Positions 1 through 8,014 of a DNA stretch of 21,109 nucleotides are shown piece by piece. Both the position numbers and the translations under genes were made by a program. The stretch is from assembly GCA_024642605.1 (NCBI GenBank), contig JAHEAT010000007.1, positions 1 to 21,109 of the forward strand, written 5' to 3'. Source of the DNA: Microbacteriaceae bacterium (GTDB lineage: Bacteria; Actinomycetota; Actinomycetes; Actinomycetales; Microbacteriaceae). Position 1 is the stretch's first letter. Every line of letters begins with the position of its first letter. Under the pieces are notes generated by a model that worked only from the letters and a program-made list of their open reading frames with translations, was not told where the DNA came from and made no database searches.

Positions 1-758
1 GCATCAGCAAAGAAGAGCGCGCCGAGCGTGTTCTCGAGGCAGCTAAGTTGCTCGACCTCGAGCCATACCTCGCTCGCAAGCCAAAGGCCCTTTCTGGTGG
101 TCAGCGTCAACGTGTGGCCATGGGCCGTGCCATCGTTCGTAAGCCTCAGGTGTTCCTCATGGACGAGCCGCTATCGAACCTTGACGCCAAGCTTCGCGTT
201 CAGACCCGTACCCAGATTGCTTCGCTTCAGCGTCGCCTCGGAGTAACCACCGTTTACGTAACACACGACCAGGTCGAAGCCATGACCATGGGCGACCGCG
301 TTGCAGTTCTCAAGGATGGTCTACTTCAGCAGGTTGACACCCCTCGCAACCTCTACGAAAAGCCAAAGAACGTATTCGTTGCAGGATTTATCGGCTCACC
401 AGCCATGAACCTTCTTCAGCTACCAATCGTTGATGGTGGAGTCAAGTTCGGCAACCTGGTTCTTCCAGTAGCCAAGGAGATTCTTGCCAAGACCAAGGCT
501 GCAGAAATCACCGTTGGTCTTCGTCCAGAAGACCTCGTGATCAGCAACCAGGGCCTCGAGGTTGAAGTTGACGTTGTGGAAGAGCTCGGCGCTGACGCCT
601 ACCTCTACACCCACGGCGCAGTCGGTTCGGCAGACGCTGAAATCGTTGCTCGTGTCGACGCAACCAATCACCCAAAGCCAGGCGCAAAGGTCTTCCTTGC
701 ACCACAAGGCGGAATCACCCACCTGTTCGACGTTGAGTCGGGCGACCGCCTCAACTAG
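1..758 (+). CDS. Sugar-type ABC transporter ATP-binding protein (MalK/UgpC/MsiK family), 5' end missing
   Basis: The frame is open from base 3, so the gene begins before the window; the TTG at 48 is internal, not a start. Visible in order are the ABC signature LSGGQRQR, the Walker B segment VFLMDEPLSNLD, the D-loop, and the H-loop with its switch histidine (VYVTHDQVEAMTMGDR). Walker A must lie upstream. The region after VFVAGFIGSPAMN is the C-terminal TOBE/OB domain, which marks the CUT1 subfamily that energises carbohydrate importers by ATP hydrolysis on the inner face of the membrane. In actinobacteria such ATPases often serve several sugar permeases. No permease or binding protein gene is visible, so the substrate cannot be assigned. 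The DUF4032 gene follows 23 bases later on the same strand and is probably cotranscribed. The family call is secure; the exact name is not. Confidence 0.95.
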   Translation, partial: ISKEERAERVLEAAKLLDLEPYLARKPKALSGGQRQRVAMGRAIVRKPQVFLMDEPLSNLDAKLRVQTRTQIASLQRRLGVTTVYVTHDQVEAMTMGDRVAVLKDGLLQQVDTPRNLYEKPKNVFVAGFIGSPAMNLLQLPIVDGGVKFGNLVLPVAKEILAKTKAAEITVGLRPEDLVISNQGLEVEVDVVEELGADAYLYTHGAVGSADAEIVARVDATNHPKPGAKVFLAPQGGITHLFDVESGDRLN

Positions 759-781
759 TAGAAGTTCAAGAACAACTACTG

Positions 782-2092
782 GTGGCTTCAGCACTAGACA
801 TCACGGCTGCCACGGTAGACCCAGCACTGCTGGATCTACCGTGGCATTTGCCATTGGAGGAGTGGCCCGACGAGAATATCGCGGCTCTACCTAAGGGACT
901 CTCGCGTCACACTGTGCGCTTTGCGCACTTGAGCGGTTATGTAATCGCCATTAAAGAAACTCTCGGCGAATTGGCCAGGCGCGAATACGACATGCTTCGA
1001 AACCTAGCCAAACTAGACGTTCCATGCGTTGAGGCGTTTGCAATCATCAACAATCGCACCGATGAAGAAGGCAACGAATTGCCCTCGGTGCTGATTACCC
1101 GGCACCTCAAGTTTTCACTACCTTACCGAGCCATGTGGTCGCAGGGTCTGCGCGCCGAAACCGCAACACGTCTGGTCGATGCGCTTGCACTGCTCTTGGT
1201 TCGACTGCACATAGCCGGCTTCTTCTGGGGCGACGTATCGCTCTCAAACACCTTGTTTCGCCGAGATGCCGGCTCATTCGCCGCTTACCTCGTGGATGCC
1301 GAAACCGGACACCTCTACGATTCGGGCCTTTCGAACGGGCAGCGCGAGAACGACCTCGAGATTGCGCGCGTCAACATCGCCGGTGAACTAATGGACCTCG
1401 TGGCGAGCGGCAACGCGGCTCCGGGAGTTGACCCGGTAGCTACATCCGAGCGAATCATGCGCAAATATCGCGAGCTTTGGGTTGAACTGACTGGCGCTGA
1501 GACTTTTGAGATGGCCGAAAAATGGAAGATCAATCGCCGAATCCAGCGGCTTAACGAGCTGGGCTTCGACATTGACGAAATGACGATTCGCACCGACGAC
1601 ACCGGAGCGAAACTAAAGATTCAACCCAAGGTTGTCGACGCCGGCCACCACGCTCGCCGACTCATTCGCTTGACCGGCTTAGATGTTGAAGAGAACCAGG
1701 CCCGACGCCTTTTGAACGACCTCGACGAATACCGCCGCGACAACCAGCGTGCCGGCGCCGATGAGGAAGTTTTGGCTCACGAATGGCTAAGTAACGTTTT
1801 TGAGCCGGTGGTTCTTTCAATTCCAAAAGAAATGGCCGGGCGCCTGGAGCAGGCCGAGGTTTTTCACCAGGTACTTGAACACCGCTGGTATCTCTCAGAA
1901 GAAGCTAAAGAAGACGTGTCGCTCTCGCAGGCCGTTGACTCGTACGTAAAGAACATCCTCGCTCACCGTCGCGACGAGGAGGCTTTGATTACGCCTAGCA
2001 CCGGCTCGATCACCTTGCCAAACCCCGTGCCCTCGGGCGTGATTCAGGTTGAAGAAGACGACGAAGACGCCGATTGGCGCGACCTGGTCTAA
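782..2092 (+). CDS. DUF4032 protein with protein-kinase-like fold residues
   Basis: A 436-residue soluble protein starting at GTG; no convincing ribosome-binding site precedes it, and the upstream neighbour stops 23 bases earlier. I recognise the actinobacterial DUF4032 family (sometimes labelled lipopolysaccharide-kinase-like), whose role is unknown. The N-terminal half contains what look like kinase landmarks: a VIAIK-type lysine at residue 58, a glutamate at 68 in ARREYDML, a hinge-like LITRHL near 105-110, a catalytic-loop-like segment from H143 through G150-D151 to N156, and a VDAE segment with D172 where a DFG aspartate would sit. The C-terminal half (roughly 240-436) is charged, with no recognised motif and no membrane segment. 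The position behind a sugar ABC ATPase gene suggests a link to sugar uptake or its control. That link, and any kinase activity, are inferences. Confidence 0.85.
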   Translation: MASALDITAATVDPALLDLPWHLPLEEWPDENIAALPKGLSRHTVRFAHLSGYVIAIKETLGELARREYDMLRNLAKLDVPCVEAFAIINNRTDEEGNELPSVLITRHLKFSLPYRAMWSQGLRAETATRLVDALALLLVRLHIAGFFWGDVSLSNTLFRRDAGSFAAYLVDAETGHLYDSGLSNGQRENDLEIARVNIAGELMDLVASGNAAPGVDPVATSERIMRKYRELWVELTGAETFEMAEKWKINRRIQRLNELGFDIDEMTIRTDDTGAKLKIQPKVVDAGHHARRLIRLTGLDVEENQARRLLNDLDEYRRDNQRAGADEEVLAHEWLSNVFEPVVLSIPKEMAGRLEQAEVFHQVLEHRWYLSEEAKEDVSLSQAVDSYVKNILAHRRDEEALITPSTGSITLPNPVPSGVIQVEEDDEDADWRDLV

Positions 2093-2107
2093 AGCGTTAG
2101 CCCTGGT

Positions 2108-3124
2108 TTAGGCGCGACGCTTCGAAACTTCGTAAAGTGCCACCGAAGCTGCGATGCCTGCGTTGAGCGACTCGGTGTTTCCCGAGATCGGAATCGACAA
2201 AATCGCGTCGCAGTTCTCTTGAACGAGGCGGCTTAGGCCCTTGCCTTCAGAACCAACCACCAACACCAGCGGTTCATCGCCGAGGTGGAAGGTTGGCAGG
2301 CTGAGGTCGCCGTCGCCGTCGAGACCAACCACGAAGAGTCCGCGCTTTTTAAAGTCTTTCAAAGTTGCGTTTAGGTTGGCTGCCAGGGCCACCGGAATAC
2401 GTGCAGCTGCCCCAGCCGAAGTCTTCCAAGCCGATGCCGTGACACCGGTGGAACGGCGCTGAGGAACAATGACACCCTGCCCGCCGAATGCAGCAACCGA
2501 GCGGATAATCGCGCCAAGGTTGCGTGGGTCGGTGATGCCATCGAGGGCAACCAAGAGCGGCTTCTGCCCACGGCCGATGATCTTGTCTAGCAACTCCATC
2601 GGGTGCTGGTAGTTGTAAGGAGGAACACCAAGTGCAATTCCCTGGTGCACAGCATCGTTGCCGGTGAGGCGATCGATTTCTGGACGGGTAACTTCGCTAA
2701 CTGGGATGCCGCGCAGGTTGGCCAGATTAATGGCTTCTTTTACGCGGTCGTCCATTTCGATTCGATTGGCGATGTAAAGCGCTGACGCCGGAACCTTGGC
2801 GCGAAGCGCTTCTAGAACCGAGTTGCGACCCGATAGCACCTCTGATGCATCGGCTGCCTTTGCTACTCGGGCGCCGTTCTGGCGGCTCGCCCCAGCGGTG
2901 CCCGCTGTGCGGTTTGCAGGCGCAAGAAATTCACCGCGGCGCTGAACGCCAGAGGCAGCCTTCTTTTCGGCCGCATTCTTAAACTTGTAGGCCTTGTGAC
3001 CTTTGCGGTCTTCGGCCTTAGGGGTTGGGCCTTTGCCCTCGAGAGCCTGACGGCCATGCCCTCCGGTGCCAACGCGGGCTCCCTTTTTGCCACTCGATGC
3101 GCCTGGGCGCCCTGCCTTAGCCAT
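2108..3124 (-). CDS. rlmB: 23S rRNA 2'-O-methyltransferase RlmB-like (SpoU/TrmH family)
   Basis: A 338-residue SPOUT methyltransferase. All three SpoU motifs are present: [16 protein letters not shown] (194-209), [10 protein letters not shown] (289-298) and [17 protein letters not shown] (311-327); together they form the trefoil-knot SAM site. Residues 97-170 form the N-terminal substrate-binding domain ([11 protein letters not shown]). The first 90 or so residues are rich in Lys, Arg, Gly and Ala and probably disordered, an RNA-binding tail usual for actinobacterial members. The family methylates ribose at G2251 of 23S rRNA in E. coli; the exact target here is inferred. ATG at 3124 overlaps the end of cysS by 8 bases, so it is the last gene of the carD-ispDF-cysS operon. 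Its stop lies 15 bases from that of the convergent DUF4032 gene, and I see no strong terminator hairpin between them. Confidence 0.93.
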   Translation of the reverse strand: MAKAGRPGASSGKKGARVGTGGHGRQALEGKGPTPKAEDRKGHKAYKFKNAAEKKAASGVQRRGEFLAPANRTAGTAGASRQNGARVAKAADASEVLSGRNSVLEALRAKVPASALYIANRIEMDDRVKEAINLANLRGIPVSEVTRPEIDRLTGNDAVHQGIALGVPPYNYQHPMELLDKIIGRGQKPLLVALDGITDPRNLGAIIRSVAAFGGQGVIVPQRRSTGVTASAWKTSAGAAARIPVALAANLNATLKDFKKRGLFVVGLDGDGDLSLPTFHLGDEPLVLVVGSEGKGLSRLVQENCDAILSIPISGNTESLNAGIAASVALYEVSKRRA

Positions 3125-4487
3125 TTAAACTCCATGTCGTTTTGGTTGCGGTGTCTTCGATGGTGACTCCCAAAGCAGAAATCTCCTGCCGAATTTGATC
3201 GGCCAATGCAAAGTCTTTAGCTGCACGCGCTTCGGCGCGCGCCTGAATCAATGATTCAACCCTATCTGCCAACTGCTTATCTACTTCTGCAGACGCCTCT
3301 GGCAACAGGTTTAGAGCATGAAGCATCGCCAAGACCGCGGATGCCTCGTGCGCGGCGCTCTGCCCGGCATCGAGTTGCGAGTTGCCCGCGCGAACGTGTT
3401 CGTGAACTACAGCCAAGGCTGCCGGAACATTCAAGTCGGAGTCCATTGCAGTAACAAAGTCGGCAGGTAGAGCTCCTGCAGACACTTGAGCATCGGTTGT
3501 GGAACGTTTCACGAAGTTATGAATGCGAGCTAGCGCGGCAACCGCATCTGAGATTGCACCGGTTGAGTAGTCGAGCGAGGTTCGGTAGTGGGCGCTCAGC
3601 AACCAATAGCGCACCGCGAGCGCAGAACCCTGGGCAAATAGCTCTTCGACGCTCACGCCGTTGCCTAGGCTCTTCGACATTTTCTGCCCGCCGACGGTTA
3701 CTAGCCCGTTGTGCATCCAGTAGTTAGCAAACTCGAACCCAGCCGCCCGCGACTGCGCCAATTCGTTTTCGTGGTGAGGAAAACGCAGATCGAGACCGCC
3801 GCCGTGAATGTCAAAATGCTCACCCAAAATCGAACGAGTCATGGCCGAACACTCGATGTGCCAGCCCGGGCGACCATCACCCCAGGGCGACGACCATGCT
3901 GCGCTCGAAGGTTCGTCTTCTTTGGCGGCTTTCCACAGGGCAAAGTCGGTTGGGCGGCGACGGCCGTGTGATGCAACGTCTTCGCCTTCCATGTGCTCGA
4001 GACGCTGGTTGGTGAGCTCGCCATACTCTGGCCACGATGCGCTGTCGAAAAACACGTTTGGCGACCCATCCTCGGCTTGATACGCGTGGCCGCGGCTGAT
4101 CAGCCACTCGATCAAGGCGATCATGTCGATGATGTGGTCGGTGGCGTGCGGGGTTTTGTCGGCAAGCGCGTTTAGTGAGTCGTAAACGTCGTTGAAGCGC
4201 TGCTCTACCGATACGGCCAATTCGCGCCAGTCAACCCCGCTGACCGAGGCGTTGGTCAAAATTTTGTCGTCAACGTCAGTTACGTTGCGCACAAGTGTGA
4301 CATTCAGCCCGTGGCCAAATCGCATCCAACCGGCCAAAACATCGAATGCTACTGCCGAGCGCAGGTGACCAACGTGGGGCGCTGATTGCACGGTTGGCCC
4401 ACAAACATAAATGCCCACGTGGCCAGGCACAATTGGCGAAAACTCTCGAAGCGACTGCGTCTTTGAGTCGAACAGGCTAAGGTTCAC
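3117..4487 (-). CDS. cysS: Cysteinyl-tRNA synthetase
   Basis: A class I aminoacyl-tRNA synthetase of 456 residues that charges tRNA-Cys with cysteine in the cytoplasm. The zinc ligands are visible: C29 (YVCGPTVQ), C213 (GWHIECSAM), H238 and E242 (HHENE). The ATP-binding signatures are HVGH at 38-41 and KMSKS at 269-273. The C-terminal third is the helical anticodon/DALR-type region, ending in [11 protein letters not shown]. Length is normal for CysS. A MshC ligase is also related to this family, but MshC is shorter and lacks the full anticodon region, so CysS is preferred. The start is GTG, and its GTGA overlaps the ispDF stop by 4 bases, which indicates translational coupling; the end overlaps rlmB by 8 bases. 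Confidence 0.96.
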   Translation of the reverse strand: MNLSLFDSKTQSLREFSPIVPGHVGIYVCGPTVQSAPHVGHLRSAVAFDVLAGWMRFGHGLNVTLVRNVTDVDDKILTNASVSGVDWRELAVSVEQRFNDVYDSLNALADKTPHATDHIIDMIALIEWLISRGHAYQAEDGSPNVFFDSASWPEYGELTNQRLEHMEGEDVASHGRRRPTDFALWKAAKEDEPSSAAWSSPWGDGRPGWHIECSAMTRSILGEHFDIHGGGLDLRFPHHENELAQSRAAGFEFANYWMHNGLVTVGGQKMSKSLGNGVSVEELFAQGSALAVRYWLLSAHYRTSLDYSTGAISDAVAALARIHNFVKRSTTDAQVSAGALPADFVTAMDSDLNVPAALAVVHEHVRAGNSQLDAGQSAAHEASAVLAMLHALNLLPEASAEVDKQLADRVESLIQARAEARAAKDFALADQIRQEISALGVTIEDTATKTTWSLNG

Positions 4488-5665
4488 GAGTTCAACCTAA
4501 CTTTTAGGCGACTAATCAGGGCGGTGGCCACCACTGCCACGCCTTCAGACTGCCCCAAAAATCCGAGACCGTCTGTGGTAGTTGCACTAATGGTTACCGG
4601 CGCTCCAACTACTTCGCTCAAGGCAAGCTGCACCAGGCTGCGATGCGGAGCAACCTTTGGCTTGTTACCAATGATCTGTGCCGAAACATTTTCGATCTGC
4701 CAACCGGATGCCTGCAGCAGCGCCCTGGTTTCACTCAAGAAAATCGCGCCGTTGGCCCCTTCAAACTCGGGTCGATCAACTCCGAAATTAGAGCCGATGT
4801 CGCCAAGTCCAGCTGCCGAAAGCAGTGCATCTACAATCGCGTGGCTCAGTGCATCGCCATCGGAATGCCCATCGAGGCCGGTTTCGCCGTCCCACACGAT
4901 GGTTCCGAGATACAGCGGCTTTTCGACATCGGCGCTGAATCGGTGAGTGTCGGTGCCGATGCCGCTTCGGTAATCACGATCGAACAAAGACTCGGCTCGA
5001 GTGAGGTCTGGCTGCGTTGTGATTTTGAACGCCTGCGGGTCGCCTACAACGAGGCGCACCTCGCCGCCGAAACTCTGAAATAACGCCGCGTCGTCGGTGT
5101 AGTCGTCGACGGCACTGCGATAGATCGTGCGCAGGGTTTCGGCCGGAAATCCCTGCGGCGTTTGCGCGGCACCCAACTGGCTACGGTCTACCGTGGCTGC
5201 CACCACATCACCATCGATACGTTTCATGGTGTCTACCACCGGCAAGATCGGCACGATGCCAACTTGCTGTTCGGCAACCGCTTCGGCAACCCGGTCGAAG
5301 AGTGAGCTCGGAGCAAGCGCTCTAGCTACATCGTGAACCAGAATGCTGTCTACGTCTTCGTCGCAAACCTTGATAGCCGCAGAAATCGACTCCTGTCTGG
5401 TTTCACCGCCGACCACCAAGCGGATCGGCACCAGAGAACCCAGTGACTCGGCAACCTCGCGAACGATCTGCGCGAACTCTTCGATGTTTGACTCGGGCGC
5501 TGCTATAGCCAGCTGCTTCAGGCCTTTGGCAAGCAGGGCGGCGCGTACGCTGTGAGCGAGTAGGGTTTCGTCGGCTAGCAGAGCGAGCGCTTTAGGGACA
5601 TTAGCACCAAGGCGTTCGCCGCGGCCGGCGGCGACAAGGATGACTGCGATGCCACGACTAGACAC
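4484..5665 (-). CDS. ispDF: Bifunctional IspD/IspF isoprenoid precursor enzyme
   Basis: A fusion of two enzymes of the methylerythritol phosphate pathway. Residues 1 to about 228 are IspD, which joins CTP to 2-C-methylerythritol 4-phosphate: the nucleotide-binding ILVAAGRGERLG (9-20) with PKALALL, GGETRQES (87-94) and the segment around HDVARAL (111-117) are clear. Residues 234-393 are IspF, which makes the cyclodiphosphate: metal ligands D239 and H241 in GTDTHRF and H275 in GHSDGDALSH, followed by AQIIGNKPK and TTTDGLGFLG. IspE, the step between them, is not in this window. Separate ispD and ispF genes are common (as in mycobacteria); the fused form also occurs in other bacteria. The GTG start lies 14 bases after the carD stop with only a weak purine-rich stretch before it. 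Confidence 0.96.
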   Translation of the reverse strand: MSSRGIAVILVAAGRGERLGANVPKALALLADETLLAHSVRAALLAKGLKQLAIAAPESNIEEFAQIVREVAESLGSLVPIRLVVGGETRQESISAAIKVCDEDVDSILVHDVARALAPSSLFDRVAEAVAEQQVGIVPILPVVDTMKRIDGDVVAATVDRSQLGAAQTPQGFPAETLRTIYRSAVDDYTDDAALFQSFGGEVRLVVGDPQAFKITTQPDLTRAESLFDRDYRSGIGTDTHRFSADVEKPLYLGTIVWDGETGLDGHSDGDALSHAIVDALLSAAGLGDIGSNFGVDRPEFEGANGAIFLSETRALLQASGWQIENVSAQIIGNKPKVAPHRSLVQLALSEVVGAPVTISATTTDGLGFLGQSEGVAVVATALISRLKVRLNS

Positions 5666-5679
5666 GACGCGTCCGATCT

Positions 5680-6162
5680 TTAGGAGGCAAGAACCTCGTC
5701 GAGAGTGGCTGATGCCTTCTCTTCGTCGGTCTTGCGGGCTAGGGCAAGTTCGGAAACGAGAATTTGACGCGCCTTGACGAGCATGCGCTTTTCACCGGCA
5801 GAAAGTCCGCGGTCTTGGTCGCGGCGCCATAGGTCGCGAACTACCTCGGAAACCTTAACAACGTCGCCAGAAGCGAGTTTTTCGAGGTTGGCCTTGTAGC
5901 GACGGCTCCAGTTGGTTGGTTCTTCGGTGAACTCGGCACGAAGCACGTTGAAGACTTGCTCAACGCCTTTCTTGTCGATTACATCGCGAACGCCGACCAT
6001 GTCGACGTTTTCGGCCGGAACCCAAATGGTTAGCTCGCCCTGGGCAACTTTCAGTTGCAGGTAAGTTTTGGTTTCACCGCGCAGAGTTTTCTCGGCAACT
6101 TCAATGATTTTTGCCGCTCCGTGGTGGGGATAAACGACGGTTTCGCCTACTACAAATTTCAT
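5680..6162 (-). CDS. carD: CarD family RNA polymerase-binding transcription regulator
   Basis: A 160-residue protein very close in sequence to mycobacterial CarD. Residues 1-60 form the Tudor-like RNA polymerase interaction domain ([13 protein letters not shown] at the N terminus, [14 protein letters not shown] at 47-60). The rest is the helical DNA-binding domain, including [17 protein letters not shown] with W85, the tryptophan that wedges into the upstream edge of the transcription bubble in mycobacteria. CarD binds the beta subunit and stabilises open complexes, especially at ribosomal RNA promoters. The C-terminal tail is acidic. ATG at 6162 has an AAGGGA ribosome-binding site 9-10 bases upstream and a good promoter at 6189-6216. 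It heads the carD-ispDF-cysS-rlmB operon, the same order as M. tuberculosis Rv3583c-Rv3579c. Confidence 0.97.
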   Translation of the reverse strand: MKFVVGETVVYPHHGAAKIIEVAEKTLRGETKTYLQLKVAQGELTIWVPAENVDMVGVRDVIDKKGVEQVFNVLRAEFTEEPTNWSRRYKANLEKLASGDVVKVSEVVRDLWRRDQDRGLSAGEKRMLVKARQILVSELALARKTDEEKASATLDEVLAS

Positions 6163-6188
6163 GTGGCTAATTCCCTTCAGAAACCGCT

Positions 6189-6216
6189 AATTTACCACAG
6201 AAACGCCTGATTCCAA
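6189..6216 (-). promoter_or_regulatory. Promoter of the carD operon (extended -10)
   Basis: On the minus strand TTGGAA (6216-6211) is followed after 16 bases by TAAATT (6194-6189), which is preceded by TGG and so forms an extended -10. Transcription would start near 6182, giving a leader of about 20 bases with the AAGGGA ribosome-binding site. It lies in the intergenic region that carD shares with the divergent lipoprotein gene. Pattern-based call. Confidence 0.6.
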
Positions 6217-6244
6217 AGGGCAAAACCGATAGGCGCTGCTGGGC

Positions 6245-6250
6245 TAAAAT
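6245..6250 (+). promoter_or_regulatory. Candidate -10 element for the lipoprotein gene
   Basis: TAAAAT matches the consensus TATAAT at 5 of 6 positions. I see no -35 element at the right distance, which is common in actinobacterial promoters. Transcription would begin near 6257, downstream of the ATG at 6249 and upstream of the AGGAG at 6271. This favours the TTG start at 6282 over the longer frame. Confidence 0.45.
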
Positions 6251-6281
6251 GAAATCAAGTTTTCATGTGCAGGAGAAAAAA

Positions 6282-6764
6282 TTGTTCGTTCGCAAAATCG
6301 TGACCGGTGTGGCAATCGGTGCAGCGGTGCTTCTTTCAACCACTGGCTGCAGCATCACCAGCAACATCGCTAGCCTGCAGCAATACTCCCCTTCAGACGG
6401 CTTCTCACTTGACTACGGAACCGTGAAGTTTCGCAACTTCTTCTACGTGGTTATTGGCGATCAGCGCCACCTAATTGGTTCGGTGGTTAACTCCGGTCAG
6501 GATGCACAAACCGTGACTCTGCAGTATTCCGACGCTGCCACCGGCAAAAAAGTTAACTACGATCTCACCGTAGATGCTGGCACGAAGCTCGACTTCGGAT
6601 TCAACGAAAACCCATCACTTGACTTCAACCTTCTGGGTGTAGCCGGCGGAACCACAAGTTTCTACGTGCTGCAAGACGGCACCCCGGCCAAGCAGTTCAT
6701 CGTTCCAGTGCTCGACGGCACGCTTCCGATTTACCAAGATGTCGTCAACGATTTGAGCAAGTAG
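6282..6764 (+). CDS. Small putative lipoprotein, function unknown
   Basis: About 160 residues. I chose TTG at 6282, not the in-frame ATG at 6249, because AGGAG at 6271-6275 lies 6 bases before TTG and the ATG overlaps a likely -10 element. From this start the protein begins MFVRKIVTGVAIGAAVLLSTTGC: two basic residues, a hydrophobic helix and a lipobox-like STTGC with the lipidation cysteine at residue 23. The -3 position is Thr, a weak fit to the classical lipobox. The mature part (from SITSNIAS) is polar, apparently beta-rich and without a catalytic motif; it contains a stretch (VIGDQRHLIGSVVNSG) reminiscent of extracytoplasmic beta-sandwich domains. It is expected on the outer face of the cell membrane. 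Two bases separate it from the hydrolase gene downstream, so the two are probably cotranscribed. Confidence 0.8.
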   Translation: MFVRKIVTGVAIGAAVLLSTTGCSITSNIASLQQYSPSDGFSLDYGTVKFRNFFYVVIGDQRHLIGSVVNSGQDAQTVTLQYSDAATGKKVNYDLTVDAGTKLDFGFNENPSLDFNLLGVAGGTTSFYVLQDGTPAKQFIVPVLDGTLPIYQDVVNDLSK

Positions 6765-6766
6765 TC

Positions 6767-7315
6767 ATGTCTACTCTGGGTCGCGGCAAGTCTGCTCTTC
6801 TAGTCATCGATGTTCAGGTTGGCGTTGTTGGAGAAGCCTTCAAGCGCGAAGAAACTTTGGCTGCCATAAACGTTGCCATCGACAAGGCGCGCGCCGCGGG
6901 TATCCCAGTTATTTGGGTTCAGCACTCAGACCGCGGCTTACTGCTTGAAAGCCCAGAGTGGGAAATCGCACCCGAACTCACCCCCGAGCCTGGCGAGCGA
7001 ATGATTCGCAAAACCTACCGCTCGTCTTTTGAGGCGACCGACCTTGAAGAAACATTGGCAGAGTTGGGCGTTGACCACCTTTACATCTGTGGTGCCGAAA
7101 CCAACAACTGCGTGCGCCATACTTCACACGCAGCAATAGAGCGTGGCTACGATGTGACTCTAATAAATGATGCTCACACAACCACCGGTTTTGAGTGGAA
7201 CGGCTACGTCATTGATGCGGCGCGCGTGATTGACGAGCACAACATAAACTTTTTGGATTACGAACTTCCTGGCCGTTTCGCCGTTGGCGTTAGCTCGGCC
7301 GAACTCGCCTTTTAG
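6767..7315 (+). CDS. Isochorismatase-family cysteine hydrolase
   Basis: A 182-residue alpha/beta hydrolase of the isochorismatase-like superfamily. The catalytic triad is readable: D15 in LLVIDVQ, K82 in MIRKTYRSSF and C115 in the CGAETNNCVRHTSHAAIERGY segment, followed by the characteristic LINDAHTT. The family includes nicotinamidases, N-carbamoylsarcosine and biuret-type amidases, and isochorismatases; nothing here fixes the substrate. It is a single-domain cytosolic enzyme without a signal peptide. ATG is 2 bases after the stop of the lipoprotein gene. The gene converges on regX3 with an 18-base gap and no visible terminator hairpin. The superfamily call is strong and the reaction is unknown. 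Confidence 0.93.
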   Translation: MSTLGRGKSALLVIDVQVGVVGEAFKREETLAAINVAIDKARAAGIPVIWVQHSDRGLLLESPEWEIAPELTPEPGERMIRKTYRSSFEATDLEETLAELGVDHLYICGAETNNCVRHTSHAAIERGYDVTLINDAHTTTGFEWNGYVIDAARVIDEHNINFLDYELPGRFAVGVSSAELAF

Positions 7316-7333
7316 TTGGCAAGTTAAAGGGTT

Positions 7334-8014
7334 TTAGACCTCGAACTTGTAACCCAAGCCGCGCACCGTAACTAGGTGCACTGGGCGAGCGGGGTCTTCT
7401 TCAATCTTTGAGCGGATGCGCTTTACGTGAACATCTAGGGTCTTGGTGTCGCCAAAGTAGTTTGAACCCCAAACGCGGTCGATTATCTGGCCGCGAGTGA
7501 GCACGCGGTTGCGATTTTCGAGCAGAAGCTCGAGCAGTTCGAATTCTTTGAGTGGCATTGCGGTTTTGTTGCCGTTTACGAAGACCTGGTGCTGGTCGAC
7601 ATCCATGCGAACCGGGCCAGCCTCGAGAATGCCGTCTTTGACCGCCTCGGGCTCACCGTTGCGGCGAAGCACAGCTTTCATACGTGCAAGAAGTTCGCGG
7701 GTCGAGTAGGGCTTGGTCACGTAGTCGTCGGCACCGATTTCGAGGCCAACCACTTTGTCGATTTCTGAGTCTTTGGCCGTGAGCATGATCACAGGCACGT
7801 TTGAGGTCTGGCGAATCTGGCGGCACACTTCGTTGCCGCTGAGGCCAGGAAGCATGAGGTCTAAAAGGATTAGCTCGGGGTTACCCGACTTAAAAAGCTC
7901 GAGCGCCTGCACCCCGTCGGCGGCTTCGAGAATCTCGTAGCCCTCTTTTTGCAGAAGGTAAACCAGTGGGTCTCTGAGCGATTGCTCATCTTCAACAACC
8001 AGAACACGGGTCAT
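7334..8014 (-). CDS. regX3: Phosphate-responsive response regulator RegX3/PhoP-type
   Basis: A 226-residue OmpR/PhoB-type regulator. The receiver domain (1-118) has the acidic pocket around E8-D9, the phosphoacceptor D52 (LLDLMLPG), T79 and K101 (TKPYSTREL). The run DSEIDKVVGLEIGADDYVTKPYS is typical of actinobacterial RegX3. Residues about 128-226 form the winged-helix DNA-binding domain (PLKEFELLELLLEN, then RGQIIDRVWG, DVHVKRIRSKIE and TVRGLGYKFEV). When phosphorylated by SenX3, RegX3 controls phosphate-starvation genes. The start ATGA overlaps the senX3 stop by 4 bases. The naming rests on sequence feel plus the senX3, phoU and gpm neighbours; Streptomyces calls the orthologue PhoP. Confidence 0.93.
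   Translation of the reverse strand: MTRVLVVEDEQSLRDPLVYLLQKEGYEILEAADGVQALELFKSGNPELILLDLMLPGLSGNEVCRQIRQTSNVPVIMLTAKDSEIDKVVGLEIGADDYVTKPYSTRELLARMKAVLRRNGEPEAVKDGILEAGPVRMDVDQHQVFVNGNKTAMPLKEFELLELLLENRNRVLTRGQIIDRVWGSNYFGDTKTLDVHVKRIRSKIEEDPARPVHLVTVRGLGYKFEV

Noticed and set aside
420..794. 124-codon antisense frame over the ABC ATPase TOBE region
   Set aside because: Shadow of a conserved coding region, with no ribosome-binding site or family resemblance.
2091..2120. Possible terminator from CTAAA...TTTAG between the DUF4032 gene and rlmB
   Set aside because: The stem is only five A/T-rich pairs with a 13-base loop and no T-run.
4643..5083. Open frames of 140-146 codons on the plus strand inside ispDF
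   Set aside because: Both are opposite well-conserved IspD/IspF motifs and contain no recognisable motif of their own.
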